The notes under the pieces: generated by a model
What the model was told of the DNA's origin: nothing
The model's input: the letters and a program-made list of their open reading frames with translations, nothing else
Database searches by the model: none
Assembly: GCA_934589675.1 (NCBI GenBank)
Contig: CAKTOF010000008.1
Location: forward strand, 35,875-99,874
Reading direction: 5' to 3'
Length of the DNA stretch: 64,000 nucleotides
Source of the DNA: an uncultured Oscillospiraceae bacterium
Lineage (GTDB): Bacteria > Bacillota > Clostridia > Oscillospirales > Oscillospiraceae
Made by a program: the position numbers and the translations under genes
Shown here: positions 16,937-25,576 of the stretch, in pieces
Position numbering within the stretch: the stretch's first letter is position 1
Layout of the letters: the number at the start of each line of letters is the position of its first letter

Positions 16937-18355
16937 ATGAAAACGAAAAAACGATGGCTCGCTCTGTTTACCTGTTTAGTCATGCTCTGTTCCATTGTCC
17001 TGACTGGCTGTGGCGATCAGGGCGCAACCAACGGCACCACTCCCTCTGATGGAGCAACCAACAGCACCACCCCCTCTGATGGAGCCAGCAAGCCCTCCAC
17101 TCCTGCGCCGGATGACGGCGATGACGGCAATGACATGACCGAGCCGGACGTCACCGATACCACCATCCTGGTGGGCAACACCGCCGCCACCACCGGCGCT
17201 TTTGCCGCTGTGGGTGTCCCCTTCAACGCCGGACTGGAGGCCGCGCTGAAGGCCTACAACGACGCCGGCGGATTTGAGGGCCGCACCGTCAAACTGATCC
17301 ACTACGATGACGGCTTTGACGCCGCCCAGGGCATGACCTACACCCAGACCCTGGTGGAGGACGATCAGGTGTTCGCCCTGGTGGGTCACTTCGGAACCAA
17401 CACGGTGGGCGCCACCCTGGATTATCTGAAAAGCGTCGGTATCCCGATGATGCACGCTGCGACTGGTATCTCCACTTTGTACCAAGAGCACGCCATGGGA
17501 AAGGACGCATGTATCTTCCCCGTCCAGCCCATCTATAACGCGGAGGGCCGGGTGCTGCTGGCCCGGGCAGTTGCGTCCACTGAGAACAACATCGGCCTGG
17601 GTGGGACCAAAATCGGCGTCATCGCCACTACGGACGATGCTGGCTCCGGCATACTGGCTGGCATCAAGCGCCAGCTGGAGGAGATCGACGTGGAGGTCGT
17701 GATTCAGGAGGTGGACCCTGCGGCGACTGATTATACCGCTGCCGCCTCTGTGCTGAAGAACGCCGGCTGCGATGTGGTCATCGGCGCCATGAACCAGGCA
17801 CCGTTCCAGAACATGATGAACTCCATGCGGGATATTGCCTATGATGCGAAGGTGATCACTTCCTACGTTTCCGCCTCCGCGGCGTTCTTAGGGGAATTGG
17901 TTGCCTCCGGCGCGGTCACGGCGAACCGGCCGGTCTACACCACATCCTGGCTGGATATTGCAACCGAACAGGGCGCAGCTGAACTGGCCGAGTTTATGGC
18001 GGTACAGCTGGCCTGGGAGGCAGAACAGGGCATTGCTCAGGCGGATGGCTACTCTCTGAACTCCTATGCTATGGCGGGCTATGTTGCGGCCAAGCTGTTT
18101 ATCCACGGTCTGGAACAGGTCGAGGCTCAGGGGCTGGAGCTGACCTGGGAGAATTACATTGCAGCTGCCGAAAGCGTTCCGTACCATATCCCCATGGGGG
18201 GCGATATCGATTTTTCGGATGGCGCTCGTCTTGGTGTTACGGCGCTGTCGCTGAATACGATCTCTTTGGAGACCAATCCTGATACTGGGGCGTATGACCT
18301 ATTGACGGTCAGCCCGATCATGTCTCTGGATGATGTTATGGCCGCGGTAGGCTAA
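16937..18355 (+). CDS. Liv-type ABC transporter substrate-binding lipoprotein
   Basis: 472 aa. A lipoprotein signal (lipobox LTGC) leads into a Ser/Thr/Pro/Asp linker that repeats the unit ATNxTTPSDG. A LivK/type I binding fold follows, with motifs TTGAFAAVGVPFNAGLEAALKAYNDAGG and VVIGAMNQAPFQNMM. AAGGAG is correctly spaced for ATG 16937 but not for the upstream ATGs at 16913 or 16931. A possible extra promoter (TTGACA at 16891-16896 with a poor -10) precedes it. It is the receptor of the importer and is followed by a strong hairpin that insulates it from the hydrolase genes. The ligand is unknown. Confidence 0.9.
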   Translation: MKTKKRWLALFTCLVMLCSIVLTGCGDQGATNGTTPSDGATNSTTPSDGASKPSTPAPDDGDDGNDMTEPDVTDTTILVGNTAATTGAFAAVGVPFNAGLEAALKAYNDAGGFEGRTVKLIHYDDGFDAAQGMTYTQTLVEDDQVFALVGHFGTNTVGATLDYLKSVGIPMMHAATGISTLYQEHAMGKDACIFPVQPIYNAEGRVLLARAVASTENNIGLGGTKIGVIATTDDAGSGILAGIKRQLEEIDVEVVIQEVDPAATDYTAAASVLKNAGCDVVIGAMNQAPFQNMMNSMRDIAYDAKVITSYVSASAAFLGELVASGAVTANRPVYTTSWLDIATEQGAAELAEFMAVQLAWEAEQGIAQADGYSLNSYAMAGYVAAKLFIHGLEQVEAQGLELTWENYIAAAESVPYHIPMGGDIDFSDGARLGVTALSLNTISLETNPDTGAYDLLTVSPIMSLDDVMAAVG

Positions 18356-18369
18356 ACGAAATTGAGCGC

Positions 18370-18419
18370 GGACAAAGGGCGGAGGCAAGCCTCCTCCGCC
18401 CTTTGTCCAGATACCCTTT
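18370..18419 (+). terminator. Stem-loop terminator after the Liv operon
   Basis: A perfect 16-bp inverted repeat (GGACAAAGGGCGGAGG / CCTCCGCCCTTTGTCC) with a 7-nt loop lies 14 nt after the stop. The T-run is short and displaced (CCCTTTT), so termination may be partial. Confidence 0.65.
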
Positions 18420-18521
18420 TGTGATTTGTTGTCCATCAACGTGCAGATGGAAAAATGAAGCTATCCATCTATAAACGATAAAAAAGATAGGCTCGTTTTA
18501 TTAAAAGGAGGCAATCGTGCT

Positions 18522-19343
18522 ATGCCCCATTTTCAGTACAATGACAAAGTAAAGCTCTACTATGAAGAACATGGAGACCCAAATGGAACACAGACCGTCG
18601 CGTTCTTGAATGGCGTTATGGCCTCTGCCGGCAGCTGGTCTTTGCTTTGGCCGGTATTTGAGCGGGCCGGGTTCCGTATTATCGCGCATGATTTCAAAGG
18701 GCAGTTGAAGTCTTCCAAACCAGACGGCCCCTATACATTTGATGAACACTGCGCCGAAACGAAGGCGCTGCTTGAACATCTCGGCGTAAAAAAGGTACAT
18801 CTGATCGGCACGTCCTATGGCGGGGAGATCGCCATGAAAATGGCGATCCTGTATCCTGAACTGGTCGACACGATCTCTGTGATCGATTCGGTCAGTGAGC
18901 TGGACCCGGTCTGTGAGGGATTTGTCGTGGGCTGGAAGGTCCTGTGTGACACCATGGATGGAGAGACTTTCTTCTGGGGGATGGCGCCGAGCATCTATGG
19001 CCCTGATTTTATTGAAAACAACCGTGCCATGCTGTCGGAACGGGCAAAGGCGATCAAGCATAACCCCGATCGGTATCTGGAAGGCCAAAAGGTGTTGTAC
19101 GATACCTTTGCGCACGATGTGACGATGACAGATCAGCTGCATAAGATCCAGTGCCCCGCCCTGATCCTCTGCGGCGAGGAGGATATCCTGAAGCCGCCCA
19201 AGTTCTCTCAGATCATAGCGGACAATATCCCCAATGCAGAGTATGTTACCATCCCAAACTGTGGTCATGTGGCTATCTTTGAGAAGCCAAAGGAATTGGA
19301 GAGCGCGATTTTTGGTTTTATCATGAAGCACACCATGGTCTGA
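18522..19343 (+). CDS. Alpha/beta hydrolase (1 of 3 in the island)
   Basis: 273 aa. The nucleophile elbow is GTSYGG (S98), the acid is probably the Asp in CGEEDILKPP, and the histidine is in NCGHVAIFEKP. The fold covers carboxylesterases, C-C bond hydrolases of the MhpC type and lactonases. AAAGGAGG-like sequence precedes the ATG. It is followed 26 bp later by the CoA-transferase, so it may release a free acid for CoA activation (inference). Confidence 0.85.
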   Translation: MPHFQYNDKVKLYYEEHGDPNGTQTVAFLNGVMASAGSWSLLWPVFERAGFRIIAHDFKGQLKSSKPDGPYTFDEHCAETKALLEHLGVKKVHLIGTSYGGEIAMKMAILYPELVDTISVIDSVSELDPVCEGFVVGWKVLCDTMDGETFFWGMAPSIYGPDFIENNRAMLSERAKAIKHNPDRYLEGQKVLYDTFAHDVTMTDQLHKIQCPALILCGEEDILKPPKFSQIIADNIPNAEYVTIPNCGHVAIFEKPKELESAIFGFIMKHTMV

Positions 19344-19369
19344 AATATCTGAACCAAGGAGAAGTCATT

Positions 19370-20686
19370 ATGAATTATGAAGGAAAATACATCTCCGTGG
19401 AGCGGGCACTGTCCTTCGTCAAGTCCAACGACGTGATCGTCACTGGACTGGGCGCGGCGGAGGCCGGGCTGTTCATGGGTCAGCTGCACGCCATCGCCCA
19501 CCGGGTGCGCAACGTGACGGTGACCAACTGCCTGCCCACGCACCCCTCTGAAATCTATAAGCCGGAATATGTTGACTCCTTCAACGTGGACGGCTGGTTC
19601 TTCGCCCCCCAGATGCGCAAAGCCCATTCCAACGGCAACATGGCCTACATCCCAAACCACCTGCATCTGGCGGCGGTGAAGCGGCTGGCCTTTGTCAAAC
19701 CCAACATCTATGTGGGCGCGGCCTCTATGCCTGACAAGCACGGCTACATCTCCCTGTCCCTGTCCAACACCTATGAGAAGCGGATGATGGAGGCGGCGGA
19801 CCTGGTGATGCTGGAGGTCAACCCCAACATGCCCTACACCCTGGGTGACGTGCAGGTGCCGGTGGAGGACGTGGACTACCTCATCCGGGCGGACTACATG
19901 CCCCCGGTGACGCCGGACCTGCCCTACTCCGAGAAGGACTCGGCTATCGGCAAGCTGATCGCTGACATGGTCCCCGACGGGGCCTGCATCCAGCTGGGCA
20001 TCGGCGGAATCCCCAACGCGGTGGCCGCCGCCCTGGAGACCAAGAACGACCTGGGTGTCCACACCGAGATGCTCACCAGCGGCATGATGCGCCTGGCCAA
20101 GATGGGTGTCATCAACGGCAAGTGCAAGCAGATCAACAAGGGGAAGATGGTCACCACCTTCGCCATGGGCATCCCGGAACTGTACGAGTTCATGGACTAT
20201 AACCCCGGCATCGCGGTGATGGACGGGACCTGGACCAACGACCCCTACACCATCGCCCAGAACGACAACCAGATCTCCATCAACACCTCCCTCGAGGTGG
20301 ACCTCACCGGCCAGTGCGCCTCGGAGTCCATCGGCTCCCGGCAGTTCTCCGGCACCGGCGGGCAGTCGGACACCGCCATCGGCGCCCAGATGTCCAAAAA
20401 CGGAAAGTCCATCATCGCCCTGTATTCCACCGCCATGGTGAAGGACCCGGAGACCGGGGAGCGCCATGAGGTGTCCAAGATCGTGCCCCAGCTCATGCCG
20501 GGGGCGGCGGTCTCTCTGTCCCGCAACGATGTGGACCGGGTTGTGACGGAATATGGCGTGGCCGAACTGCGGGGGACCAGTATTCGGGACCGGGTGGCCC
20601 GTCTCATCGAGATCGCCCATCCCAGGTTCCGGGAAGAGCTGTGGGAACAGGCAGTAGAAACAGGTATCCTGGGCCGGCGCAGATAG
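19370..20686 (+). CDS. Acetyl-CoA hydrolase/transferase family CoA-transferase
   Basis: 438 aa, the length of 4-hydroxybutyrate or butyryl-CoA:acetate CoA-transferases. The glycine motif IQLGIGGIPNAV and the catalytic glutamate E233 (GVHTEMLTSG) are present, as is the FSGTGGQSD segment near 330 that forms the CoA pocket. It swaps CoA between an acyl-CoA and a free acid without ATP. Placed between two alpha/beta hydrolases, it could activate the imported or released acid. The acid specificity cannot be read. Confidence 0.9.
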   Translation: MNYEGKYISVERALSFVKSNDVIVTGLGAAEAGLFMGQLHAIAHRVRNVTVTNCLPTHPSEIYKPEYVDSFNVDGWFFAPQMRKAHSNGNMAYIPNHLHLAAVKRLAFVKPNIYVGAASMPDKHGYISLSLSNTYEKRMMEAADLVMLEVNPNMPYTLGDVQVPVEDVDYLIRADYMPPVTPDLPYSEKDSAIGKLIADMVPDGACIQLGIGGIPNAVAAALETKNDLGVHTEMLTSGMMRLAKMGVINGKCKQINKGKMVTTFAMGIPELYEFMDYNPGIAVMDGTWTNDPYTIAQNDNQISINTSLEVDLTGQCASESIGSRQFSGTGGQSDTAIGAQMSKNGKSIIALYSTAMVKDPETGERHEVSKIVPQLMPGAAVSLSRNDVDRVVTEYGVAELRGTSIRDRVARLIEIAHPRFREELWEQAVETGILGRRR

Positions 20687-20699
20687 GGAGGAAGCTCCA

Positions 20700-21515
20700 A
20701 TGGCGTGTTTTGTATTTGAAAACAAGCGTATCCACTATGAAGAATACGGACAGGGCAAGCCGCTGATCCTCCTTAACGGCATCATGATGTCCTGCGCAAG
20801 CTGGGCCGCGTTCGTGGAACCGTTTTCCGCAAGCAATCGGTTGATCCTGCTGGACTTCCTTGATCAGGGGCGGTCTGACAGGATGGAGGAGCCCTATGAG
20901 CAGGCCATCCAGGTGGAAGTGGTCAAGGGCTTGCTGGATCATTTGGATATCAAAAAGGCATGTATCATGGGGATTTCCTATGGCGGAGAGGTCGCGCAGC
21001 AATTTGCTGTGAAATATAGAGAATATGTTGACCGCCTGATATTGTTCAATACTACGGCCCGCACCGGCCCTTGGCTGGGGGACATCGGAGATGGCTGGAA
21101 TCTGGCAGCGGGGAATCCGGACGCCTACTATCTCACCACGATCCCCGTCATCTACTCCCCTGCTTTCTATCGCCGGGAAAACGAATGGCTGAACCGTCGC
21201 CGGGAGCAGCTTCGTCCCGTCTTCGCCAGCCAGGATTTTATCCAGGCAATGATCCGTCTGACCAACAGCGCCAGAAATTATGATGTCGTAGAGGAGCTCC
21301 ACCGGATCGCCGCTCCCACCCTGGTGGTTTCCTGCCAACAGGACCTTCTGACCCCGCTGGAGGAGCAGGAGTTGATCTGTCGGCACATCCCCAACAGCCA
21401 CCATGTGATCCTGCCCGGCAGCGGACACGCCTCCATGTATGAAACGCCGCTTCTGTTTGCCTCCCTTGTGCTGGGTTTCTGCAACTGTGATCGAGTCAAA
21501 TTCGAGATCGCCTGA
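20700..21515 (+). CDS. Alpha/beta hydrolase (2 of 3 in the island)
   Basis: 271 aa. The elbow GISYGG (S93), the Asp in SCQQDLLTP and the His in GSGHASMYE make a full triad. It starts 14 bp after the CoA-transferase with GGGAGGA before the ATG, so they are co-transcribed. It is related to hydrolase 1 in length and motif order but clearly different in sequence. Confidence 0.85.
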   Translation: MACFVFENKRIHYEEYGQGKPLILLNGIMMSCASWAAFVEPFSASNRLILLDFLDQGRSDRMEEPYEQAIQVEVVKGLLDHLDIKKACIMGISYGGEVAQQFAVKYREYVDRLILFNTTARTGPWLGDIGDGWNLAAGNPDAYYLTTIPVIYSPAFYRRENEWLNRRREQLRPVFASQDFIQAMIRLTNSARNYDVVEELHRIAAPTLVVSCQQDLLTPLEEQELICRHIPNSHHVILPGSGHASMYETPLLFASLVLGFCNCDRVKFEIA

Positions 21516-21593
21516 TGGATTTTGTTGCGCGGCGGCGGAAAAAGGGATATACTGAAGTTTGGAGTTGAGAAAATAAACAAGCGGGGTGCGAAC

Positions 21594-22370
21594 TTGGACT
21601 ACGGAGTTTTACTCAAGAAGCCGAAGACCAAACGGGGCAGACATACCCTCAATCGTCTCGTGTCAGCCGCGGCTCAGGTATTTTATGAAAAAGGGTATCA
21701 TAATGCAACCATCAATGATATCACGCAGCGGGCCGGCGTATCGGCCGGGGCCTTTTATGTCTATTTTGACAGTAAGTACAACCTGTATAAATGCCTCCTG
21801 CTCCAGTGCAGCCATATGATCCGCAAGCACTTGAACCAGGCTGTCCAGGATTGTAAAACCCGACAGGAGGTGGAAGAGGTTGGCCTGCGGGTCTGGCTGG
21901 AATTCGTGCGGCAGAACCGTTACATGTATCATATCATTTGGGAGTCCCTGTATATCGACAAGCAGCTGTTCGTGGACTACTACGTCAACTTTAGCAAGGC
22001 GTATATGCGGGGGATCGATGCGGCAAAGGCCAAAGGGGAAATCCGGCCTGAGATCGACAGCGAGGTGTTGGCCTATACCCTGATGGGCGCGTCCAACTTT
22101 TTGGGCTTGAATTGGGGCCTGTTCAAGAACTATCCCACAGATTTTGAGCAGGTCGTGACAAGTTTTATGTATATCATCGATGGCGGGATCTTCACAGGAG
22201 ACAAAACAAATGCTTCAGATCCGGACCCATTGCCCATCCGCATCCAGATGGAGTTTGACGACGATGAGGAGCTGGATGAGGATGAGGACGAGGATGAGGA
22301 AACCGAAGATGGAGCAGAAGCAGATATAAGCGGAACCGAGCAGTGTGAAATAGACGATTCAAAGGAGTGA
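21594..22370 (+). CDS. TetR/AcrR-family transcriptional regulator with acidic tail
   Basis: About 258 aa. The N-terminal HTH (SAAAQVFYEKGYHNATINDITQRAGVSAGAFYVYF) is typical TetR. The ligand-binding domain follows, then an unusual C-terminal tail of about 40 residues made mostly of Asp and Glu (EFDDDEELDEDEDEDEETEDG). The start is unclear: TTG 21594 with GGGGTG nearby, or TTG 21522. It sits inside the island between hydrolase genes, so it probably controls this cluster in response to a pathway acyl-CoA or acid; the palindrome at 11976-11999 is a candidate site. Confidence 0.82.
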   Translation: MDYGVLLKKPKTKRGRHTLNRLVSAAAQVFYEKGYHNATINDITQRAGVSAGAFYVYFDSKYNLYKCLLLQCSHMIRKHLNQAVQDCKTRQEVEEVGLRVWLEFVRQNRYMYHIIWESLYIDKQLFVDYYVNFSKAYMRGIDAAKAKGEIRPEIDSEVLAYTLMGASNFLGLNWGLFKNYPTDFEQVVTSFMYIIDGGIFTGDKTNASDPDPLPIRIQMEFDDDEELDEDEDEDEETEDGAEADISGTEQCEIDDSKE

Positions 22371-22376
22371 CGCAAG

Positions 22377-23390
22377 ATGTATCCGCAGCAGCATCTGACC
22401 ACGAAGCGCCTGACCACGGCCTATTACCGGGCGGGCGAGGGAAACGCGCGCAAGCTTTTGCTGGTCCACGGCAATGTATCATCTTCTGTGTTTTACCTGC
22501 CGCTGCTTCCCGCGCTGTCTGCGCAGTTTGACGTGGTGGCGGCAGATCTGCGCTGTTTCGGGGACTCGGATGCTCTGCCGGTAGATGCCACACGGGGCTT
22601 TCGGGACTGGACAGACGATCTTGCCCAGTTTACCGCTGCGCTGGGCTGGGATCGGTTTTCCATTGCTGGCTGGTCTATGGGAGGCTGCGTGGCTATGCAG
22701 TATGCCATCGACCACGGGGAGCAACTCACGGGGCTGATCCTGATCAACCCTGGTTCTCCTTATGGCTTCGGCGGCACCAGCGGCCCGGATGGCGAGCTGC
22801 TGGACCCGCCGGGTCTGGCCTCCGGCGGCGGCTGCGCCAATGCCCAGCTGGTGGAGTGCCTGAAGAACGGGGATCGGGAGCTGCCCCGCACCACGCTGAA
22901 CAGCATCTATTTCAAGCCGCCCTTCCGGATGCCGGACTGGGAGGAACAGTTCATTGACAGCATGCTCAAAACCAAGGTAGGGAACGGCATGTACCCCGGA
23001 GACACCCGTCAGGTAGCCCAGTGGCCCTTCGTGGCGGCGGGCGACAATGGCATCTGCAACACCATGGCCCCCAACCATGGGAACCTGTCTGGCCTGGCTG
23101 ATATACCTGTCAAGCCGCCGGTGCTGTGGGTACGGGGGGATAGCGACATCATGGTCAGTGACACCTCCGTGTGCGACTTCGGCTATCTGGGCCAGATCGG
23201 GGCCGTCCCCGGCTGGCCGGGGGCGGAGACGATCCCGCCCCAGCCTATGGTGACACAGACCAGGGCGGTGCTGGACCGTTATGTCGCCAACGGTGGTACT
23301 TATACGGAAACGGTGCTTTCTGGAGGGCATGGCTGCCATCTGGAATCGCCAGAGGAATTTATTGCAGCAGTGGAATCTTTATTTGCATAA
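22377..23390 (+). CDS. Alpha/beta hydrolase (3 of 3 in the island)
   Basis: 337 aa, longer than the other two. Elbow GWSMGG (S100), Asp in VRGDSDIMVSD and His in SGGHGCHLESPEEF. A long cap-like region rich in Gly and Pro (about 125-290) sets it apart from hydrolases 1 and 2. It is 6 bp after the TetR gene, so the two are probably coupled. It is the last gene of the plus-strand island. Confidence 0.85.
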   Translation: MYPQQHLTTKRLTTAYYRAGEGNARKLLLVHGNVSSSVFYLPLLPALSAQFDVVAADLRCFGDSDALPVDATRGFRDWTDDLAQFTAALGWDRFSIAGWSMGGCVAMQYAIDHGEQLTGLILINPGSPYGFGGTSGPDGELLDPPGLASGGGCANAQLVECLKNGDRELPRTTLNSIYFKPPFRMPDWEEQFIDSMLKTKVGNGMYPGDTRQVAQWPFVAAGDNGICNTMAPNHGNLSGLADIPVKPPVLWVRGDSDIMVSDTSVCDFGYLGQIGAVPGWPGAETIPPQPMVTQTRAVLDRYVANGGTYTETVLSGGHGCHLESPEEFIAAVESLFA

Positions 23391-23401
23391 TTGCGGACAG
23401 C

Positions 23402-23439
23402 GAATCCCCGCCCCCTGTGGGGACGGGGATTCCGATTTT
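23402..23439 (+). terminator. Terminator at the right end of the acyl-CoA island
   Basis: GAATCCCCG / CGGGGATTC with an inner CCCC/GGGG pairing, followed by CGATTTTC. It separates the island from the convergent NhaC gene. Confidence 0.7.
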
Positions 23440-23503
23440 CTGCGGTTAAATTCGACAGCGGATATGGGAAAATGCCAATCAATCAAATCCGGGATCTGCT
23501 TTT

Positions 23504-24871
23504 TTATTTCTTCTTCGCCTCGGGGTCGTTCCTGGCGCCGTAGCCGGTGATGACGGCAATGACCATGATGGCCAGCAGGATGAGGCAGTAATAGTTGTGC
23601 GTCACGATGGTCAGCGGCGAGAGCGTGACCTCGGCGCTGCTGTTTGCGAGCGTTGCGGGCATGACGGCATGGATCGTCCACGGGGCGAGCGCCGCGAGGC
23701 TCAGGCCGCCGCAGTCCATGAGGTTCGCGCGGCGGTATTTGTTCACGCCGTGCTCCTCGCCGAGCGTGCGGATGACGTCGCCCATGGCGACCATGCCGAC
23801 GGCGACGACGCCTGTGATCCAGCCCATGACGCCGATGGACAGCGCGGTGATGGCCTCCGTGCTGCGGCGGCCGCGGGCGAGCTTCGTGAGCGCAGCGGAA
23901 ATGTCGGCCACAACACCGCTCTCCTGCATGATGCCGAGCAGCATGAACGCGCCGTAGAGCATGAACACCGTGCCGACCGTGCCGGTGATGGCGTTGATGA
24001 ACAATCCGTCGACCTTCCAGCCGCCGGGGTAGGCAAAGATGTCCGAGACCGCGTAGAGCCCCGAGACGAGGCCGACGATGATGCCCGTCAGGATGCCGAT
24101 GGACAGCGAGACGATGAGGTGCTGCTTGAGCAGGCAGCAGGCGATGATGGCAGCCGGGACTAAGATCATGAGCAGGCTCTTGCCGTTAAAGACAAGCTCG
24201 GCCGTTCCGGCTTCGGCGCTGCCGCTGCCGCCGATGATGAGCAGCAGGACGAACACGAGCACGGCCGCCGGGATGGAATACCACACGCGCGTGCGCACGA
24301 CGCCGCCCATCTGCGCGCCCTGCGTGTTGGCCGAGGCGATGGTCGTGTCCGAGATGGGCGCGAGGTTGTCGCCGAACAGCGCGCCGGAGATGAGCGCGCC
24401 GGCCATGACGGCCGGGTCGACGCCCGCAAGCACGCCGATCGGGAACAGCACCGGGAACGAGACGACGTATGTGCCGACCGAGGTGCCCGTCGACATGGAC
24501 AGCACGCAGCAGATGAGGAAGCTGATGCCCGCGAACAGGCCGCCGCCGATGCCGGCCTTTACGACCACGCAGGCCAGCGTGCCGACGAGGCCGCTCGACG
24601 AGACGAGCTTGCCCGAGATGGCCGCGAGGATGACCGCCACGGAAATGACGGCAAAGATGGGCCGGCAGAGGCCCTTGACCGCCGCCTCGCCGTAGGCGGT
24701 CATGTTTTTGGCAAACGGCGCGCCGAGGATGATGGCGGCGAAGAACGCCAGGCAGTAGCCGTTGACGTTGGACTGATGCGTACCCGCGATGACGATGAAC
24801 ACGATCGCCGCGAGCAGCGGGATGTATTTTCCGATCTTCCCAAACCGGAATTCGAGCTTGGTTTCCTCCAT
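23504..24871 (-). CDS. NhaC-type Na+/H+ antiporter family transporter
   Basis: 455 aa with about 11-12 hydrophobic segments. NhaC-family features include FLICCVLSMSTGTSVGTYVVSFPVLFP, followed by GALFGDNLAPISDTTIAS. Relatives exchange Na+ for protons, or malate and lactate type anions. ATG 24871 has AAGGAAGGG upstream and an extended -10 promoter 46 bp before it; the longer reading upstream lacks both. It stands alone, convergent with the island. Confidence 0.87.
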   Translation of the reverse strand: MEETKLEFRFGKIGKYIPLLAAIVFIVIAGTHQSNVNGYCLAFFAAIILGAPFAKNMTAYGEAAVKGLCRPIFAVISVAVILAAISGKLVSSSGLVGTLACVVVKAGIGGGLFAGISFLICCVLSMSTGTSVGTYVVSFPVLFPIGVLAGVDPAVMAGALISGALFGDNLAPISDTTIASANTQGAQMGGVVRTRVWYSIPAAVLVFVLLLIIGGSGSAEAGTAELVFNGKSLLMILVPAAIIACCLLKQHLIVSLSIGILTGIIVGLVSGLYAVSDIFAYPGGWKVDGLFINAITGTVGTVFMLYGAFMLLGIMQESGVVADISAALTKLARGRRSTEAITALSIGVMGWITGVVAVGMVAMGDVIRTLGEEHGVNKYRRANLMDCGGLSLAALAPWTIHAVMPATLANSSAEVTLSPLTIVTHNYYCLILLAIMVIAVITGYGARNDPEAKKK

Positions 24872-24916
24872 GTGGTATTCCCTTCCTTTCGCACTACAGC
24901 GAACTAAACGACGACT

Positions 24917-24944
24917 ATTATACCATTCATGATTTAAAAAGCAA
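24917..24944 (-). promoter_or_regulatory. Promoter of the NhaC-type gene
   Basis: Minus-strand TTGCTT (24944-24939), 16-bp spacer and TATAAT (24922-24917) with extended TGG. A small palindrome TGCAC-AA-GTGCA (24984-24995) lies upstream. Confidence 0.65.
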
Positions 24945-25001
24945 GCATAATTTGCAAAGGATTCGCGAAATATTAAATATTTATGCACAAGTGCAAAAAA
25001 A

Positions 25002-25080
25002 GCAGCCGCCCCACACGGGGCGGCTGGCAGTTTTTTAATCCGGCATGACCGGGAGGATGCGCTGCGGCGCCGCCCGCCGG
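25002..25080. repeat. Terminator-containing repeat unit, copy A
   Basis: GCAGCCGCCCC-ACAC-GGGGCGGCTG hairpin with T-runs on both strands, followed by CAG-TTTTTT and a CATGACCGGG segment. It terminates the minus-strand sufE operon. Nearly the same ~75-bp arrangement recurs at 32847-32930. Confidence 0.7.
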
Positions 25081-25110
25081 CGCGAAAAGCCCGCCGGCAA
25101 GCTCAGCCTG

Positions 25111-25554
25111 TCACCTTGCGGCGGCCGCGTCTGCGTCCTGCTGCATCATTTTTTCCGCGCAATCCCGGAGCATTTCGATCGCGGCGCCGATGCCCTTCTG
25201 CCGGGCATCGGAAAAAACGCCGCTCAGCCCGGCCTCCTGCAGAAGATCCGTCCGCAGCCCTGCGGCCTCCTCCAGCGGAACACCGCAGAGGACATCCTGC
25301 AAAAGCAGCAGCACGCCCTTGATGATCAGCGTGTCGCTGTCGGCGACAAAGAAGAATTTCCCGTCCTCGCTGTAGGCATTGAGCCAGACCCGGCTCTGGC
25401 ACCCCTGCACAAGGCGGTCCGGCGTCCTGTACGCCTGCGGATAGGGCGGGAGCAGCGCCGCCAGCTCCACCAGATAGGAATACCGCTCAAACCCGTCTTC
25501 AAATTCGGCAAGCTCTTCCCGGAGCTGCTCAAGATGATCCTGTATCATTTTCAT
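25111..25554 (-). CDS. sufE: SufE-family sulfur acceptor
   Basis: 147 aa, full length. The active cysteine is C52 in VQGCQSRVW, which takes persulfide sulfur from a SufS-type desulfurase. It lies 22 bp after the desulfurase gene on the same strand. No SufBCD scaffold genes are present nearby, so the pair may serve a dedicated sulfur-transfer task and not general FeS assembly (inference). Transcription ends at the hairpin at 25002-25030. Confidence 0.9.
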   Translation of the reverse strand: MKMIQDHLEQLREELAEFEDGFERYSYLVELAALLPPYPQAYRTPDRLVQGCQSRVWLNAYSEDGKFFFVADSDTLIIKGVLLLLQDVLCGVPLEEAAGLRTDLLQEAGLSGVFSDARQKGIGAAIEMLRDCAEKMMQQDADAAAAR

Positions 25555-25576
25555 GTCCGCACCCTCATTGACTGCT

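Noticed and set aside
24872..24988. Longer N-terminus for the NhaC-type transporter
   Set aside because: The extension spans the predicted -10 box and has no ribosome binding site. ATG 24871 has AAGGAAGGG.
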